Source: Streptococcus cuniculi
GTDB lineage: Bacteria; Bacillota; Bacilli; Lactobacillales; Streptococcaceae
Length of the DNA: 64,000 bases
Direction of reading: 5' to 3'
Assembly (NCBI RefSeq): GCF_001921845.1
Contig: NZ_MSJM01000002.1
Span: 124,001-188,000 of the forward strand
The notes beneath the pieces are model-generated. The model saw only the letters and a program-made list of their open reading frames with translations, did not search any database and was not told the origin of the DNA. A program made the position numbers and the translations under genes. Positions 1 to 12,883 of the stretch are shown here, in pieces. Position 1 is the first letter of the stretch. Each line of letters starts with the position of its first letter.

Positions 1-382
1 AACGTGAAATAATCGCTATCAAATAGAGAACAATCACAGTTGAATAGCCTATCCAAGCATAGCCTACTACTTTTAGCACAAAATAAGTACTGCCATACAC
101 AAAAATCAAGGTCGCTCCTGCCACAACCGATAGCAAAAATAAACCTGTCATCACCACGGTCTGTTTTAAATTTTGCTGAAAGGCGTGGAAAAACGTTTTA
201 AAAATAGCTGTATCATCCCCCTCTATCATTCGGAATAACACATAACTCATAGCGGTCAAAGACGTCCCAATCGTAAAAATGGGAAAGGATGTTAAGACGA
301 CCAAGAGATTTAACCACATTAAATTAAAGACCTTAGCCAAAAACTGCATCACTGGATTTTCTGGATCAAATAAGCGTTTCAT
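1..382 (-). CDS. DUF624 (YesL-type) membrane protein, 3' part cut off by window edge
   Basis: The open frame starts at an ATG at 382, preceded by AGAGGAG, and runs off the left edge without a stop, so about 127 N-terminal residues are visible. It begins MKRLFDPENPVMQFLAK and continues with hydrophobic segments at roughly residues 18-40, 78-98 and 103-125. The short cytoplasmic N-terminus with an NPxxxF-like motif followed by a helix is typical of DUF624/YesL proteins, which are small membrane proteins often found with carbohydrate importers of the LplB/YtcP type. It is the last visible gene of the glycan operon, 88 nt after the GH20 gene. Family assignment is by recognition; its function is not known. 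Confidence 0.75.
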   Translation of the reverse strand, partial: MKRLFDPENPVMQFLAKVFNLMWLNLLVVLTSFPIFTIGTSLTAMSYVLFRMIEGDDTAIFKTFFHAFQQNLKQTVVMTGLFLLSVVAGATLIFVYGSTYFVLKVVGYAWIGYSTVIVLYLIAIISR

Positions 383-469
383 GCAACTCCTCTCATACTT
401 GTTGTTCTGACGAGTCAGAGGTCATGGTCTCCATCTTTTCCTAACCTGCTCCTAGAACAAGCTCTTCCC

Positions 470-2308
470 CTAACTAATCTGATCAATGCTTTCAGAACGA
501 AGAAGATCTGCCGTCCAGAAGATGATCTCTTGAACTCTGTATAATTCGGACTCTTGGCTGACCTTGCGCCACGATACTTTATAATGATAAAACCATTGTT
601 CAAGAGAAGAAGCAAGGTCTACAGAAGACATTTCTACATGAGGCGGTAGCTGATAGTAGCGTTCAAGCAAGGAAATCCCAATTTTTTGTAATAAGGCCAT
701 CCCATCTAAAGCAAGGAAATAAGGCTGAACCCGATACCTACTGCTGGTCTCTAAATGAGAAACCACTCGTGCTAATTCTTGTTTTATCCGCTCAATGCTT
801 GCTAGAGCCTCTAAATAATCGTGAATCTTTTCAGCTTCAACAAGTTCAGACACCTGTTCTTTATAGTTCACTAAATCGCGCCACTTATAGGTCCATGCCT
901 TAGACATCTGATTGATGACGGAGAGTAGTTGTCCTGAAGTATCCCGAAATTCCAAGCGTGAGATGACCTCATTTAGTTGATCGAAAGGCCGTCGTGTACG
1001 ATTCCAGGAGCATTCGGCACCTATCATTAGCCCTGGTAGACTCATATCTGGATGATTGATGTGTCCGCAATCGCCCCAATCTGTATTCAGAATTCCTTCT
1101 GCCTGATATGCGATTGCATAGTCACACATTCTTCTAATATTTTCATAGGAAACTTCAATCTGTGGAACCAATTGATCCCATCCAGACACCCCTGGACAAC
1201 AGTACTGATGGGCCCCAGTTGCTGCAACCTTTTGAATCGCTTCATCATCTTGGTCTGCCTCATATCCCCAGCTTAAGCAAATCGTTTCCTTGGGTAATCG
1301 TTTGAGATTCTCTGGGGCATTGACAATGATATCTCCCCAAAACATCGGAATTTTTCCTTTTTCCACTAGATAATGGCACAGTTTGGCAACAAATTGGACA
1401 TACAATTCATTCACTCCAACCTTGTCTGCCATCTTCTTGCTTTTCCCTTTCCCTAAATCAAAGGTTTCATCCCCACAGATATTAAACTTATTCGATGTAA
1501 AAAGTGGCAGGTATTCCTCAATCAAGGAAATAGTAAATGCAAAACTATCGGGATTTGTGATATCAAGTGTATGGTGGAACTGGCGATCGACAAAAGAAAA
1601 TGGATCATCCACCAAGTCTGGCATTTCACACAGATGCCTAAATGATTTGGTTCTTAACACTTTATAGAAGTGACCGAAGGTTGCTATACTTGGAACGAGT
1701 TCGATATTTCGCTCGATACAGTACTGATCCAGCTCCAAAATATCTTTCGCTGTTAAAGGAGTATCATCTCGCCAGACCTCACTCCACCCCTCAAACAAAA
1801 AGCTATGCTCAATATACAATTGAAACTGATTGATTTTATAATAAGCTAACTTATCAATGAAACTTTTTAGATAGGAGATTTTAGGAATTCGGCACCGAGT
1901 AACATCCAAATAATAGCCACGCGTTTGAATCGCAGGATAATCTTCAATGATTAAATAAGGAAGGGTGACAGCATACTCTGCAATGATTTGTCTGAGTGTT
2001 TGAATACCGTATAATAGTCCTTCCTTACTGCTTCCATCAATCCGAATGCCTTTTTCAGAAATGCTTAATCGGTAGTGTTGCTTGGGTAAACTCTCATCCT
2101 TGACCAATCGAATCGCTGCATGGTCACTGCTTCTCGTCACTTGCAAGTCAAATCCAAGGTATTGCTCGATATCTGCATGCAAAAATCTGACACACGCATA
2201 GACCGAATGCTCAAATGCGGGATCGATAACAATACGATCCATGTACGATAGGACGTAGTATTTTTCTTCCTGTACGTCAATGTGTTGTGGGAATGGTAAA
2301 ATATTCAT
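470..2308 (-). CDS. Beta-N-acetylhexosaminidase, glycoside hydrolase family 20 (GcnA-like)
   Basis: 612 residues with no signal peptide, so a cytoplasmic enzyme. Residues about 1-125 form the GH20 N-terminal domain. The (beta/alpha)8 barrel starts at the RGYYLDVTR motif (about 130). The catalytic Asp-Glu pair of substrate-assisted GH20 enzymes is D280-E281 in ICGDETFD, and a helical C-terminal region follows to the end. Length and layout fit the streptococcal GcnA type, which removes terminal GlcNAc/GalNAc from imported oligosaccharides. The start at 2308 has GGAGG six bases upstream. It follows the broken sialidase-like gene and shares an operon with a GH2 beta-galactosidase and an importer. 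This suggests that LacNAc-type host glycans are taken up and trimmed inside the cell. The exact substrate is inferred. Confidence 0.88.
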   Translation of the reverse strand: MNILPFPQHIDVQEEKYYVLSYMDRIVIDPAFEHSVYACVRFLHADIEQYLGFDLQVTRSSDHAAIRLVKDESLPKQHYRLSISEKGIRIDGSSKEGLLYGIQTLRQIIAEYAVTLPYLIIEDYPAIQTRGYYLDVTRCRIPKISYLKSFIDKLAYYKINQFQLYIEHSFLFEGWSEVWRDDTPLTAKDILELDQYCIERNIELVPSIATFGHFYKVLRTKSFRHLCEMPDLVDDPFSFVDRQFHHTLDITNPDSFAFTISLIEEYLPLFTSNKFNICGDETFDLGKGKSKKMADKVGVNELYVQFVAKLCHYLVEKGKIPMFWGDIIVNAPENLKRLPKETICLSWGYEADQDDEAIQKVAATGAHQYCCPGVSGWDQLVPQIEVSYENIRRMCDYAIAYQAEGILNTDWGDCGHINHPDMSLPGLMIGAECSWNRTRRPFDQLNEVISRLEFRDTSGQLLSVINQMSKAWTYKWRDLVNYKEQVSELVEAEKIHDYLEALASIERIKQELARVVSHLETSSRYRVQPYFLALDGMALLQKIGISLLERYYQLPPHVEMSSVDLASSLEQWFYHYKVSWRKVSQESELYRVQEIIFWTADLLRSESIDQIS

Positions 2309-2321
2309 CTAAGACCTCCAT

Positions 2322-3101
2322 TTAAGACCAACATTCTGTTAATTCAGTGAGGGGAATTTTTCGGATTCTACATCTCGTGAGACAAGAACCATCTTCTTTT
2401 CCACCTGCACAATAGGCTAGTAGCAAGTAACTTTGGCTGGAAAAACATGGCACAGTAACAATAGCCCCTATCCTGATGAGCTTCAAAAGCAACTAAGTCT
2501 CCATCGAACTCTACTGTAGGACTTAGCCTCGTCATCACATAAGGGGTTCGACCACTAAAAAATATGGGGTATCTGGTTTTTCCCGCCCGTTGTATTCAGG
2601 AATAGGATTCCAGATTGCGTAGAGGATATGATTTCGATTTTTTTGGATGGATAAGGGACTATTGGGGGACGTGAAGATGGAAGGCTCTACTTGTGACCAT
2701 GTCTCACCAGGTGTACATAAGATTCGATTGCTCCAAGTTTTCACATCATCACTCGATGTCCGTAAGCACATATTCAGTTTTGCCTTGCTTTCTCTCACGA
2801 GATAAAATAGACCGATTGCCTCTCCTAAATCGAGCAAAGAAACCGACATGATGTTGATGGCTTGCTCACTCTGATAATCTAAAAGAAGAAGGGAATCACC
2901 AAATGATTCTCCATCATCTTCTGATAGCATGCCACAAATCGTTGAGGGAGCTTCATCTTCAGCCTCTGATCCCACAAAACGGCTATAGGCAAATAAAATG
3001 GAATTGTTGCTCAGTCTCACAAATGCTCCCTCACTATTACGTGGATTTGTTTCACTAGAAGGCAGATCCTTAACAATCTTCCCCATTGATCTATCGTTCA
3101 T
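2322..3101 (-). pseudogene. Broken sialidase-like (BNR/Asp-box) protein gene
   Basis: The first frame (3101 to 2535) starts with an ATG behind GAGGAAA and encodes 188 residues with Asp-box-like pieces (SEDDGESF, SSDDVKTWS) and the VEPSIF segment of intracellular sialidase-like proteins. It stops after VVEPLM. The reading then continues in other frames: DDEAKSYS directly after the stop, then SPTVEFDGDLVAFEAHQDRG, then YLLLAYCAGGKEDG to a TAA at 2322. At least three frame changes are therefore needed. About 120 residues usually found between the CTPGE and WSQVEPSI parts also seem absent, pointing to an internal deletion. It lies between the importer lipoprotein and GH20 genes. A functional ancestor would have been another glycan-trimming enzyme; as it stands it should be inactive. 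Confidence 0.72.
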
Positions 3102-3194
3102 ATCATTTCCTCAAAAAGTATCCAGCTATGGAAAACTGGATACTTCCTCCCCACTCATCTCTGACGGGATGAAGCAATCATCCAAGGGATTTTT

Positions 3195-4685
3195 CTACTG
3201 TTTTGCTTTCCAGTCTGCATATTGTTTTTGCACATCTTTCAACAAGTCTTGATAGCCAGCTTCATCTAAGGCCTGATAATATTCTTTCAAAGCTTTTTCA
3301 ATTTCTTTTGGCTTGTACCCACCATTTTCAAGAGGACCTGCATACTTATCAACGACCGCACGGACTGCACTCACGAGAGCTTCGGTTTCTGTCGCATCAT
3401 ATCGGAAACCAGAAGTTAGGGACTTTTTAATGTCTGCATTGAATGTATCGTACAGCTCAACCTTATTTTCTGGCTCCCCTTTTTGGAGACTAGGCGCTTT
3501 AAAGCTAGTTGACTCCCAGGCACTGTGTTTAAATTTATCACTATTTGCAACTACATAACCGTCCTGAATGGTGTAATCTTCTCCCTCAATACCATATGTA
3601 AATAGGTCTGCAATTTCCTTGTCGGTATACAAATCACCTAAAAATTCAACGGCTGCTTTGGCTTCGGTTTCAGTTGATGTAGAGGAAATCGCATAGACAG
3701 AACCGAGAGTGGTATTAGAATCAACAAAGTTTCCAGTCATGTGGACTGTTTCAACAGCTTGTTTGTAACGGGTAGAGGCATTGGTATTATCTGGAACATC
3801 TGTCCACCAGCTGATTCCCCAGAAATCCGATTGAAGGGCATCCGATGGATTGGTATTGGTCAAATCACCTTCTTGAATATACCCCTTGTCTGCCCAATCC
3901 GCCATCAGCTTCACATATGTTACATAGTTATCTGTCTTTGTAACATCAACAATCTCTCCTGTTTCACGATCGACTCCCACATAAGATCCAAGAATCCAAG
4001 CAAAGTCATTCAACAAGAATTTATAGCCAAACGGAGTTGCTTGGGTAAACAATGGCGCTTTGATACCATCTTTTTTGGCATCTGCAAGCATAGGCTCAAT
4101 ATCTTTTAAAGCTGTCACCTTTGATAAATCCCAGTTATGTTTTTTGACCAAATCTTGACGGAACATCAAATCGTAGCCTTCTGCGATTTCTTTATAGACA
4201 GGGATAAAGTAGTTTTTACCGTTATAAGAAGATGCGTCCCAGACTTCCTTAGGCATAGAATCTCCTAATTTAGTATCTGGTAAGAGTTTCGAAATATCAT
4301 AGACGCCGTTTGCTTTTACCATAGCATCTGTTGATACAGCTCCCATCCAGCTCGCTGTCCAAAAGAGATCAATTTCACCATTTGCCAAGGCTAAATTCGT
4401 TTTATTCGTGTATTCTCCACTTGGATATTCAGCATATTCAATATAGACATCTGCACCTATCTTCTTCAATCGTTCGTTAATCTTATCCTGCACTTTTTTG
4501 ACTTGCTCACTATTAGAGGATGATAATTCTTGAACTGGTCGGACGACCTTAATCACTGTTCTACCATCTTCACTGGTTGAAGTCTTGGCTTTTTTATCAG
4601 AACTTTCACCTGAACAAGCTGTCAATAGACTAGACACTACTACGGTTGCTAGAGCAACAGACGACCATTTTGTAAACTTTTTCAT
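3195..4685 (-). CDS. ABC importer substrate-binding lipoprotein (LipO/NgtS type)
   Basis: 496 residues. The signal peptide ends in the lipobox LLTAC with the lipidated Cys at position 24, followed by a Ser/Lys/Thr-rich linker and a large cluster-B type solute-binding domain. It binds carbohydrate outside the membrane and hands it to the two permeases encoded just upstream on the minus strand. The large size and the partnership with LplB/YtcP-type permeases resemble the N-glycan importer NgtS-NgtP1-NgtP2 of S. pneumoniae in order and domain type. GGAGG lies just before the start. No ATPase gene is in the locus, so a shared MsmK-type ATPase encoded elsewhere is the likely energiser. The ligand is inferred from the neighbouring GH2 and GH20 genes. 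Confidence 0.88.
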   Translation of the reverse strand: MKKFTKWSSVALATVVVSSLLTACSGESSDKKAKTSTSEDGRTVIKVVRPVQELSSSNSEQVKKVQDKINERLKKIGADVYIEYAEYPSGEYTNKTNLALANGEIDLFWTASWMGAVSTDAMVKANGVYDISKLLPDTKLGDSMPKEVWDASSYNGKNYFIPVYKEIAEGYDLMFRQDLVKKHNWDLSKVTALKDIEPMLADAKKDGIKAPLFTQATPFGYKFLLNDFAWILGSYVGVDRETGEIVDVTKTDNYVTYVKLMADWADKGYIQEGDLTNTNPSDALQSDFWGISWWTDVPDNTNASTRYKQAVETVHMTGNFVDSNTTLGSVYAISSTSTETEAKAAVEFLGDLYTDKEIADLFTYGIEGEDYTIQDGYVVANSDKFKHSAWESTSFKAPSLQKGEPENKVELYDTFNADIKKSLTSGFRYDATETEALVSAVRAVVDKYAGPLENGGYKPKEIEKALKEYYQALDEAGYQDLLKDVQKQYADWKAKQ

Positions 4686-4705
4686 TTTATTTCCTCCAAA
4701 TAGTT

Positions 4706-5629
4706 TTATCCTTTAACTGAACCCATTGTTAATCCTTTAATAAAGTATTTTTGGAAAAATGGGTATAAGATCATAATTGGCCCGATAACGATTAAAACCG
4801 TGGCCATGGTTGCCGAATTAGATGGAATTGCCCCATGAAGCGCATTTAAGGCTTCTGCTGGGATATTGTTATTATTGATGAGCATGTCAATGCTTTTAGA
4901 AATGTTAATTAATAATAGCTGAAGAGGTCTTTTGCTATCACTTTCAATGTAAAGAAGTGCTCCTTGCCAATCATTCCAATAGCCAGTTGCCATCATAAAA
5001 CCGATGGCAGCAAGCACTGGTTTCATCAAGGGTAGAATGATTTGAAAGAAGGTCCTTGCTTCACCTGCCCCATCAATCGCTGCTGAATCAACCAGCTCTT
5101 CTGGAATACTATTTTGAATATAGGTTCGCATGATAATGATATTCATCGTCCCAACAGTCCCTGGCAGAATCAACAACAGCAATGAATCCTTTAAATGATA
5201 GATGTTCGTATTCACGATATAAGATGCTAGCGCACCTCCGCTAAAGAGCATTGGAATCGTAATCAATACAATTAACAAACCGCGTAGAGCAAATGTTTTT
5301 TTCGTCAATACATAGGCGAACATGCTCATGAAGAATAAGCCTAAAAAGGTTCCTGTCACTGTAATAAAAATAGTAACTCCATACGATACAGCTAGTTGCT
5401 TCCCGTATCGCAACACGACCATAAATCCATCAACAGACCACTTATCAGGCAGATAGGTAAACCCTTTGTTTAAGATGACCGATTCATCTGTAAACGAAGC
5501 AATAAAGATGAGGAGAATAGGGAGTAAACAGATACAAGTGTACAAGCCTAGAACTCCAAACAGTACATATTGTCCCCAGCCTTTGCGCTCTCTCCTATTG
5601 GTAGGGGATTTCTTTTTTGTCAACATCAT
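4706..5629 (-). CDS. Carbohydrate ABC transporter permease, YtcP type
   Basis: 307 residues with a charged, Lys-rich N-terminus and six predicted membrane segments. The EAA loop that docks the ATPase is visible around SAAIDGAGEARTFFQIILP. This is the YtcP (MalG-side) permease of oligosaccharide importers. The start at 5629 has AGGAGGAAACG directly upstream. It lies 9 nt after the LplB-type permease gene and 20 nt before the lipoprotein gene, so the three genes are co-transcribed. Confidence 0.9.
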   Translation of the reverse strand: MMLTKKKSPTNRRERKGWGQYVLFGVLGLYTCICLLPILLIFIASFTDESVILNKGFTYLPDKWSVDGFMVVLRYGKQLAVSYGVTIFITVTGTFLGLFFMSMFAYVLTKKTFALRGLLIVLITIPMLFSGGALASYIVNTNIYHLKDSLLLLILPGTVGTMNIIIMRTYIQNSIPEELVDSAAIDGAGEARTFFQIILPLMKPVLAAIGFMMATGYWNDWQGALLYIESDSKRPLQLLLINISKSIDMLINNNNIPAEALNALHGAIPSNSATMATVLIVIGPIMILYPFFQKYFIKGLTMGSVKG

Positions 5630-5638
5630 CGTTTCCTC

Positions 5639-6544
5639 CTAGAACAATGCATTATCAGGTTCAAGTTTACGGACAATCAAATTAGAAATCACAATTAGTA
5701 TCAGACCAACCAGTGACTGCAATAATGCGGTTGCTGCTGTAAAACCAAAATTTGAACTATTAAAAATAGCATTCAATACATACGAATCAATGACCTGCGT
5801 CGTATCATTTAACATAGCTGAATTTCTCGTCACTTGGTAAAATAAACCTGTATCTGAGTGCATGACTCCTCCTACGCTGAGTAGCAGTTGAATGGTCACC
5901 ATGGGCAAAAGAGAAGGCAGGGTAATATTTTTAATTTGTTGCCATTTATTAGCCCCATCCATTTCAGCAGATTCATATAAACTCTTATCGATCCCAGCCA
6001 AAACAGACATGTAAATAATAGAGCCATACCCGATACCATTCCAAATCTTCACAAGTGTCAAGATGATGGGCCAGTATTTGCCTTCTGTATACCAACTAAT
6101 ATCCAGTCCAAACATCTGGTTGATCATACCATTCGTTGAATTTAAGTAGGCATACACTACAAATTGTACAGCAGCATAAGAAATAAATGCGGGGATAATC
6201 ATAATCGTTTGCATCGCTTTCCCTACTCTCTTAAACAGAAATTGATCAATGGCAATGGCTAACGAAATACTCAATATCGTTCCAACGACTGTAAAGATGA
6301 CATAGTACATAATCGTATTCGTCAGCATATTTTGAAAAAGAGCTTTGGACGATAACAGAAATTTAAAATTCTCTAGACCGACCCAGGGACTACCAAACAT
6401 CCCTAGCGTATAGTCAAAACGTTTAAAGGCTAAAATGACCCCAATCATCGGTACATAGCTAAAGAGCAACAAAATGAGGACAACTGGAATAGACATGGCC
6501 ATGATGGCCCTATGCTGCCAAATATTCTTAAAAAACTTCAACAT
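5639..6544 (-). CDS. Carbohydrate ABC transporter permease, LplB type
   Basis: 301 residues starting MLKFFKNIWQH at 6544. A longer in-frame reading from 6646 would run backwards into the GH2 gene and is unlikely. The ATG at 6544 has GAGGAGGAG within the last codons of the GH2 gene. Six membrane segments are predicted, and the EAA loop ESAEMDGANKWQQIKNITLP is present. It pairs with the YtcP-type permease to form the membrane channel of the glycan importer. The 2-nt gap after the GH2 stop implies translational coupling. Confidence 0.9.
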   Translation of the reverse strand: MLKFFKNIWQHRAIMAMSIPVVLILLLFSYVPMIGVILAFKRFDYTLGMFGSPWVGLENFKFLLSSKALFQNMLTNTIMYYVIFTVVGTILSISLAIAIDQFLFKRVGKAMQTIMIIPAFISYAAVQFVVYAYLNSTNGMINQMFGLDISWYTEGKYWPIILTLVKIWNGIGYGSIIYMSVLAGIDKSLYESAEMDGANKWQQIKNITLPSLLPMVTIQLLLSVGGVMHSDTGLFYQVTRNSAMLNDTTQVIDSYVLNAIFNSSNFGFTAATALLQSLVGLILIVISNLIVRKLEPDNALF

Positions 6545-6546
6545 GT

Positions 6547-9558
<3,012 letters not shown>

Positions 9559-9573
9559 TTAAAACGCTTTCAA
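9559..9573 (-). promoter_or_regulatory. cre-like CcpA site in front of the glycan operon
   Basis: On the minus strand the sequence TTGAAAGCGTTTTAA is close to the cre consensus, differing in the last positions. It lies about 20 nt upstream of the GH2 start, where CcpA binding would block transcription, so glucose repression of the operon is likely. No clear -10 for the operon could be fixed with confidence. Confidence 0.55.
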
Positions 9574-9628
9574 CAAATTTATTTTATCAAATCTTTTCAA
9601 AATAAATATACAAAAAAGTATCAATCAT

Positions 9629-9658
9629 TTGTTTTTTTGTTCATTCTTTGTGTATAAT
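9629..9658 (+). promoter_or_regulatory. Promoter of the AraC-family regulator gene
   Basis: TTGTTT at 9629-9634 and TATAAT at 9653-9658 with 18-nt spacing, facing the regulator gene at 9695. The regulator and the glycan operon share this AT-rich 155-bp intergenic space. Confidence 0.6.
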
Positions 9659-9694
9659 AGCAGTGAATATGAATTCAAAAGGATTTTATAGTAT

Positions 9695-10531
9695 ATGAGA
9701 GACGTATGGAAACATTTTGATATTTCTACAGATAATATTGTGCTTTCTGAATGTGGCATCCAACAATTTCTTCCTGGGCAACGCTATAGTTATACCGTCA
9801 CAGAGAACTTTGTCCTCCACTATATCGAATCTGGCACTGGAACTGTGCGAATCAATCATAAAACCTATTACTCAGATAGCTTCAACGGCTACATACTGAA
9901 ACGTGGGGAAAATGTTGATTATTTTGGAGATGAAATAGATCCTTGGAAAACATATTGGGTCGGTCTGACAGGAAGTTACTTTCAAGACTTACTAAATCGA
10001 CTACAATTAAGCGATGCCGATGTGATTCAATTCAAAGAAGATAGTCCGATTATTCGGGTTATCAAAGAAATTTGCCATGAGACTGAAGCAAATCCTGAAA
10101 TTTCGAATTATTGGTATAAAAGTAAAACGTATGAATTGTTATTATATTTGGAACAGGAGTTTATTTCCAATGATTTTATCAATCTCAATATGGATCCGAT
10201 CCTAGGCATCTATGATTTTATTTGTAAAAATTACTACAAAGCGCTCAATGTTGATGATTTAGCAACCTTATTCGGAATCAGTCGGAGCAATCTCTTTAAA
10301 CAATTTAAAAAGCTCTATCATATTACTCCTAAACAATTTATTCTCGAACTACGAATCAACAAGGCCTGCCAGCTCCTGCGGGAGACAAACAATCCCATCA
10401 AAACCATCTCCAATCAGGTCGGTTTTGAGGAATATGTTGTTTTTACGAAAGCCTTTAAACGAATCCTCCAGCAATCGCCAACAGAGTATCGAAAATCGGG
10501 TGGCCAAAAAGAAATCCATGAAATTTCTTAA
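9695..10531 (+). CDS. AraC-family transcriptional regulator of the glycan locus
   Basis: 278 residues: an N-terminal cupin-like sensor domain (about 1-150) and a C-terminal double helix-turn-helix AraC domain (about 180-275), including VDDLATLFGISRSNLFKQFK and the second HTH around NQVGFEEYVVFTKAFKR. Divergent orientation from the GH2-importer operon suggests that it activates that operon on binding a sugar. Its own promoter is visible. No direct evidence of the inducer. Confidence 0.88.
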   Translation: MRDVWKHFDISTDNIVLSECGIQQFLPGQRYSYTVTENFVLHYIESGTGTVRINHKTYYSDSFNGYILKRGENVDYFGDEIDPWKTYWVGLTGSYFQDLLNRLQLSDADVIQFKEDSPIIRVIKEICHETEANPEISNYWYKSKTYELLLYLEQEFISNDFINLNMDPILGIYDFICKNYYKALNVDDLATLFGISRSNLFKQFKKLYHITPKQFILELRINKACQLLRETNNPIKTISNQVGFEEYVVFTKAFKRILQQSPTEYRKSGGQKEIHEIS

Positions 10532-10579
10532 TATGCCATCATCCTTATTTTCAAATAAGCTACTTCTTTCTAGAAAACA

Positions 10580-10609
10580 ATAAAGCTTCCTTAAAAGGAG
10601 AGCTTTTTC
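10580..10609 (+). terminator. Terminator of the AraC regulator gene
   Basis: AAAGCT (10582-10587) pairs with AGCTTT (10601-10606) around a loop with CC/GG extension, and is followed by a T run. It lies about 50 nt after the stop. Confidence 0.65.
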
Positions 10610-10711
10610 ATTGCACATAATAAATAGTTAACAGACAGCCATGATGACAAGCTTGCTAGCAGGTGATTCCTACTTTTTCTTACGACCCTCGCCTGTATGT
10701 TGACTTTGAAT

Positions 10712-10752
10712 AAAAATCAAAAAACTCCAAAATGTTCATTTCAGAGTTTTCT
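10712..10752 (-). terminator. Terminator of asd-dapA
   Basis: AAAACTC (10721-10727) pairs with GAGTTTT (10744-10750). On the minus strand it is followed by a run of T, immediately after the dapA stop. Confidence 0.7.
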
Positions 10753-10756
10753 TTTC

Positions 10757-11638
10757 TTATTTTTCCATGACGGCGATAATCGCCTTTGCTTCTTCTTCCG
10801 TACAAGCAACTAGTGGTAAGCGAAGCGGCCCTACTTCAAATCCTTGGTGGTTGAGAACTGCTTTTAACGGTGCTGGGCTCGTCGTTGAAAAGAGAGCATC
10901 GACTTTTGGCAACAATTTCCGCTGAATCGCTGCTGCCTCTAGCACATCTCCCTTGTCCAAGGCATCGAACATGGCATAGAAATCATCCCCATTGGTATGT
11001 GCTGCTACGCTGATGACCCCTTGCGCTCCTAGCGCTTTAGCATGGAAGGCCTCGCCGTCTTCACCCGTATAGACCAGAAAATCTTCAGGTGCATTTTCTA
11101 CGAGGTGAGAGATGGTAGCTACGCCCGTACAGTCCTTTATCGCAATAATGTTTGGATGTTGCGCCAAGCGAAGCGACGTTTCTACTGTCAAGCCTGCTAC
11201 GGTGCGCCCAGGTACATTATAGACCATAATTGGCAAACTGCTGGCATCCGCAATCGCCTTGTAGTGCTGATAAAGCCCTTCTTGCGTTGGTTTGTTGTAA
11301 TAAGGTGTGACAGCAAGACCAGCCGCAAAACCACCAAAGGCTGCTACTTCACGGGCAAATGCAATCGAATCCCGCGTATCATTGGTTCCGATACCTGCAA
11401 TCAAGGGCACACGACCATCCACAATCCGCTGGACTTCCGCAAAGAGTTGCAACTCCTCCTCGTGGGTCAGCGTTGGACTTTCTCCCGTTGTCCCTGCCAA
11501 AATCAAGCCTTCTGTATGGTGGGTAAGGAGGTGTTCAATCAACTTAGGCAATGCCTTAAAGTTGATACTTCCATCTTCATGAAAAGGCGTCACAAGCGCC
11601 GTAATAATGCGTGCGTTTCTCAAATCCTCTAATGACAT
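10757..11638 (-). CDS. dapA: 4-hydroxy-tetrahydrodipicolinate synthase
   Basis: 293 residues. It condenses pyruvate with aspartate semialdehyde, the first committed step of the lysine/diaminopimelate branch. Visible motifs are GTTGESPTL near residue 45, the YNVPGRT tyrosine region and the Schiff-base Lys in AIKDCTG (about 165). Size and motifs match the family. It starts at 11638 behind AGGAGGAAG, 31 nt after the asd stop, so it is in an operon with the gene supplying its substrate. Cytoplasmic tetramer by family knowledge. Confidence 0.95.
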   Translation of the reverse strand: MSLEDLRNARIITALVTPFHEDGSINFKALPKLIEHLLTHHTEGLILAGTTGESPTLTHEEELQLFAEVQRIVDGRVPLIAGIGTNDTRDSIAFAREVAAFGGFAAGLAVTPYYNKPTQEGLYQHYKAIADASSLPIMVYNVPGRTVAGLTVETSLRLAQHPNIIAIKDCTGVATISHLVENAPEDFLVYTGEDGEAFHAKALGAQGVISVAAHTNGDDFYAMFDALDKGDVLEAAAIQRKLLPKVDALFSTTSPAPLKAVLNHQGFEVGPLRLPLVACTEEEAKAIIAVMEK

Positions 11639-11669
11639 TTTCTTCCTCCTAAGTGATGATATGATTGGT

Positions 11670-12746
11670 TTATTTTAATTCAAATACAAGCTCTTCTGTC
11701 GGGCGAACGAGACCGCGTTCGTGTAGCGTTTCAGCGATTTGAACAGAGTTCCATGCTGCCCCTTTTAAGAGGTTGTCCGATACAACCCACATGTGAATAC
11801 CTTTTTCAGCATCCAAGTCCTTACGGATACGACCAACAAAGGTTTCGCGTTTGCCAACTGCATTGATAGCTTGTGGGTAGATTTGATGGGCTACATCATC
11901 TTCTAAGACCGCACCTGGGAAGGCTGCGATGGCTGCTTTGACTTCTTCAATCGGCGCTACTTCTTTGGTTTCAATATAGACAGATTCTGAATGGGCTGAC
12001 AAGACTGGAATGCGAACACAGGTCGCAGAAACGGCAATGCTATCATCTTCCATGATTTTCTTGGTTTCATTGGTCATTTTCATCTCTTCATAGGTGTAAT
12101 CATTGTCGGTAAAGACATCGATTTGTGGAAGAGCGTTAAATCCGATTGGATAGTGCTTTTTGTCGCCACCAGACGGTAAAATGTTAGCTTCTACATCTTT
12201 TGGTGCCACCCCGTCATTCAAGACAGCACGGAGTTGCGCTTGAGTTTCCAAAATAGCTCCCATACCAGCTCCAGAAACTGCTTGGTAGGTGGAGACGATA
12301 ATGCGTTCCAAGCCCCATTGTTGACGGACAGGCTCCAGAGCTACCATCATCTGAATGGTTGAACAGTTTGGACAAGCGATAATCCCCTTGTGGGCATCCA
12401 ACGCATGCGCATTGACTTCTGGCACGACTAGCGGGACATCAGGATTTTGACGGAAATAAGAGGTATTGTCTACCACGACCGCACCTGCTTTGACCGCATA
12501 AGGAGCATACTTAGCTGAGGTTGAGCCACCTGCAGAGAAAAGGGCAATATCTACACCTTCAAAGGCATCTTCTGTCGTTTCTTCAATAACGACATCTTGT
12601 CCCTTGAATGACAAGACCTTGCCAGCTGAACGAGCAGACGCCAAATAACGCACCTTGTCAATCGGCAAGCTAGATTCTTCCAACATCTGAATCATTTGCG
12701 CCCCAACGGCACCAGTTGCACCTACAACAGCTACTGTATATCCCAT
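11670..12746 (-). CDS. asd: Aspartate-semialdehyde dehydrogenase
   Basis: 358 residues. It reduces aspartyl phosphate to aspartate semialdehyde with NADPH, feeding lysine, threonine and methionine synthesis. The NADP-binding GATGAVG motif is at residues 9-15 and the catalytic Cys is in ACPNCSTIQ. The start at 12746 is preceded by AGAGGTAATTT. A separate promoter lies between this gene and the small RNA upstream. It is first in the asd-dapA operon. Confidence 0.95.
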   Translation of the reverse strand: MGYTVAVVGATGAVGAQMIQMLEESSLPIDKVRYLASARSAGKVLSFKGQDVVIEETTEDAFEGVDIALFSAGGSTSAKYAPYAVKAGAVVVDNTSYFRQNPDVPLVVPEVNAHALDAHKGIIACPNCSTIQMMVALEPVRQQWGLERIIVSTYQAVSGAGMGAILETQAQLRAVLNDGVAPKDVEANILPSGGDKKHYPIGFNALPQIDVFTDNDYTYEEMKMTNETKKIMEDDSIAVSATCVRIPVLSAHSESVYIETKEVAPIEEVKAAIAAFPGAVLEDDVAHQIYPQAINAVGKRETFVGRIRKDLDAEKGIHMWVVSDNLLKGAAWNSVQIAETLHERGLVRPTEELVFELK

Positions 12747-12793
12747 AAATTACCTCTTTTTTCGAATTTTCTAAAAATTTGTATATGCTTGCT

Positions 12794-12822
12794 ATTATAC
12801 ACTTTTTTTAAGGAATTGAAAA
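12794..12822 (-). promoter_or_regulatory. Promoter of asd-dapA
   Basis: Minus-strand TTTTCA (12822-12817) and TATAAT (12799-12794) with 17-nt spacing, between the small RNA terminator and the asd start. This means asd does not depend on read-through from the RNA. Confidence 0.65.
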
Positions 12823-12854
12823 GTGATTCTTGCAAAAAATATTAAAAATAGCAA

Positions 12855-12883
12855 ATAAAAAAGACCAAGATTTCTCCTGGTCT
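12855..12883 (-). terminator. Terminator of the asd-type small RNA
   Basis: AGACCA (12862-12867) pairs with TGGTCT (12878-12883), followed on the minus strand by six or seven T. Confidence 0.85.
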
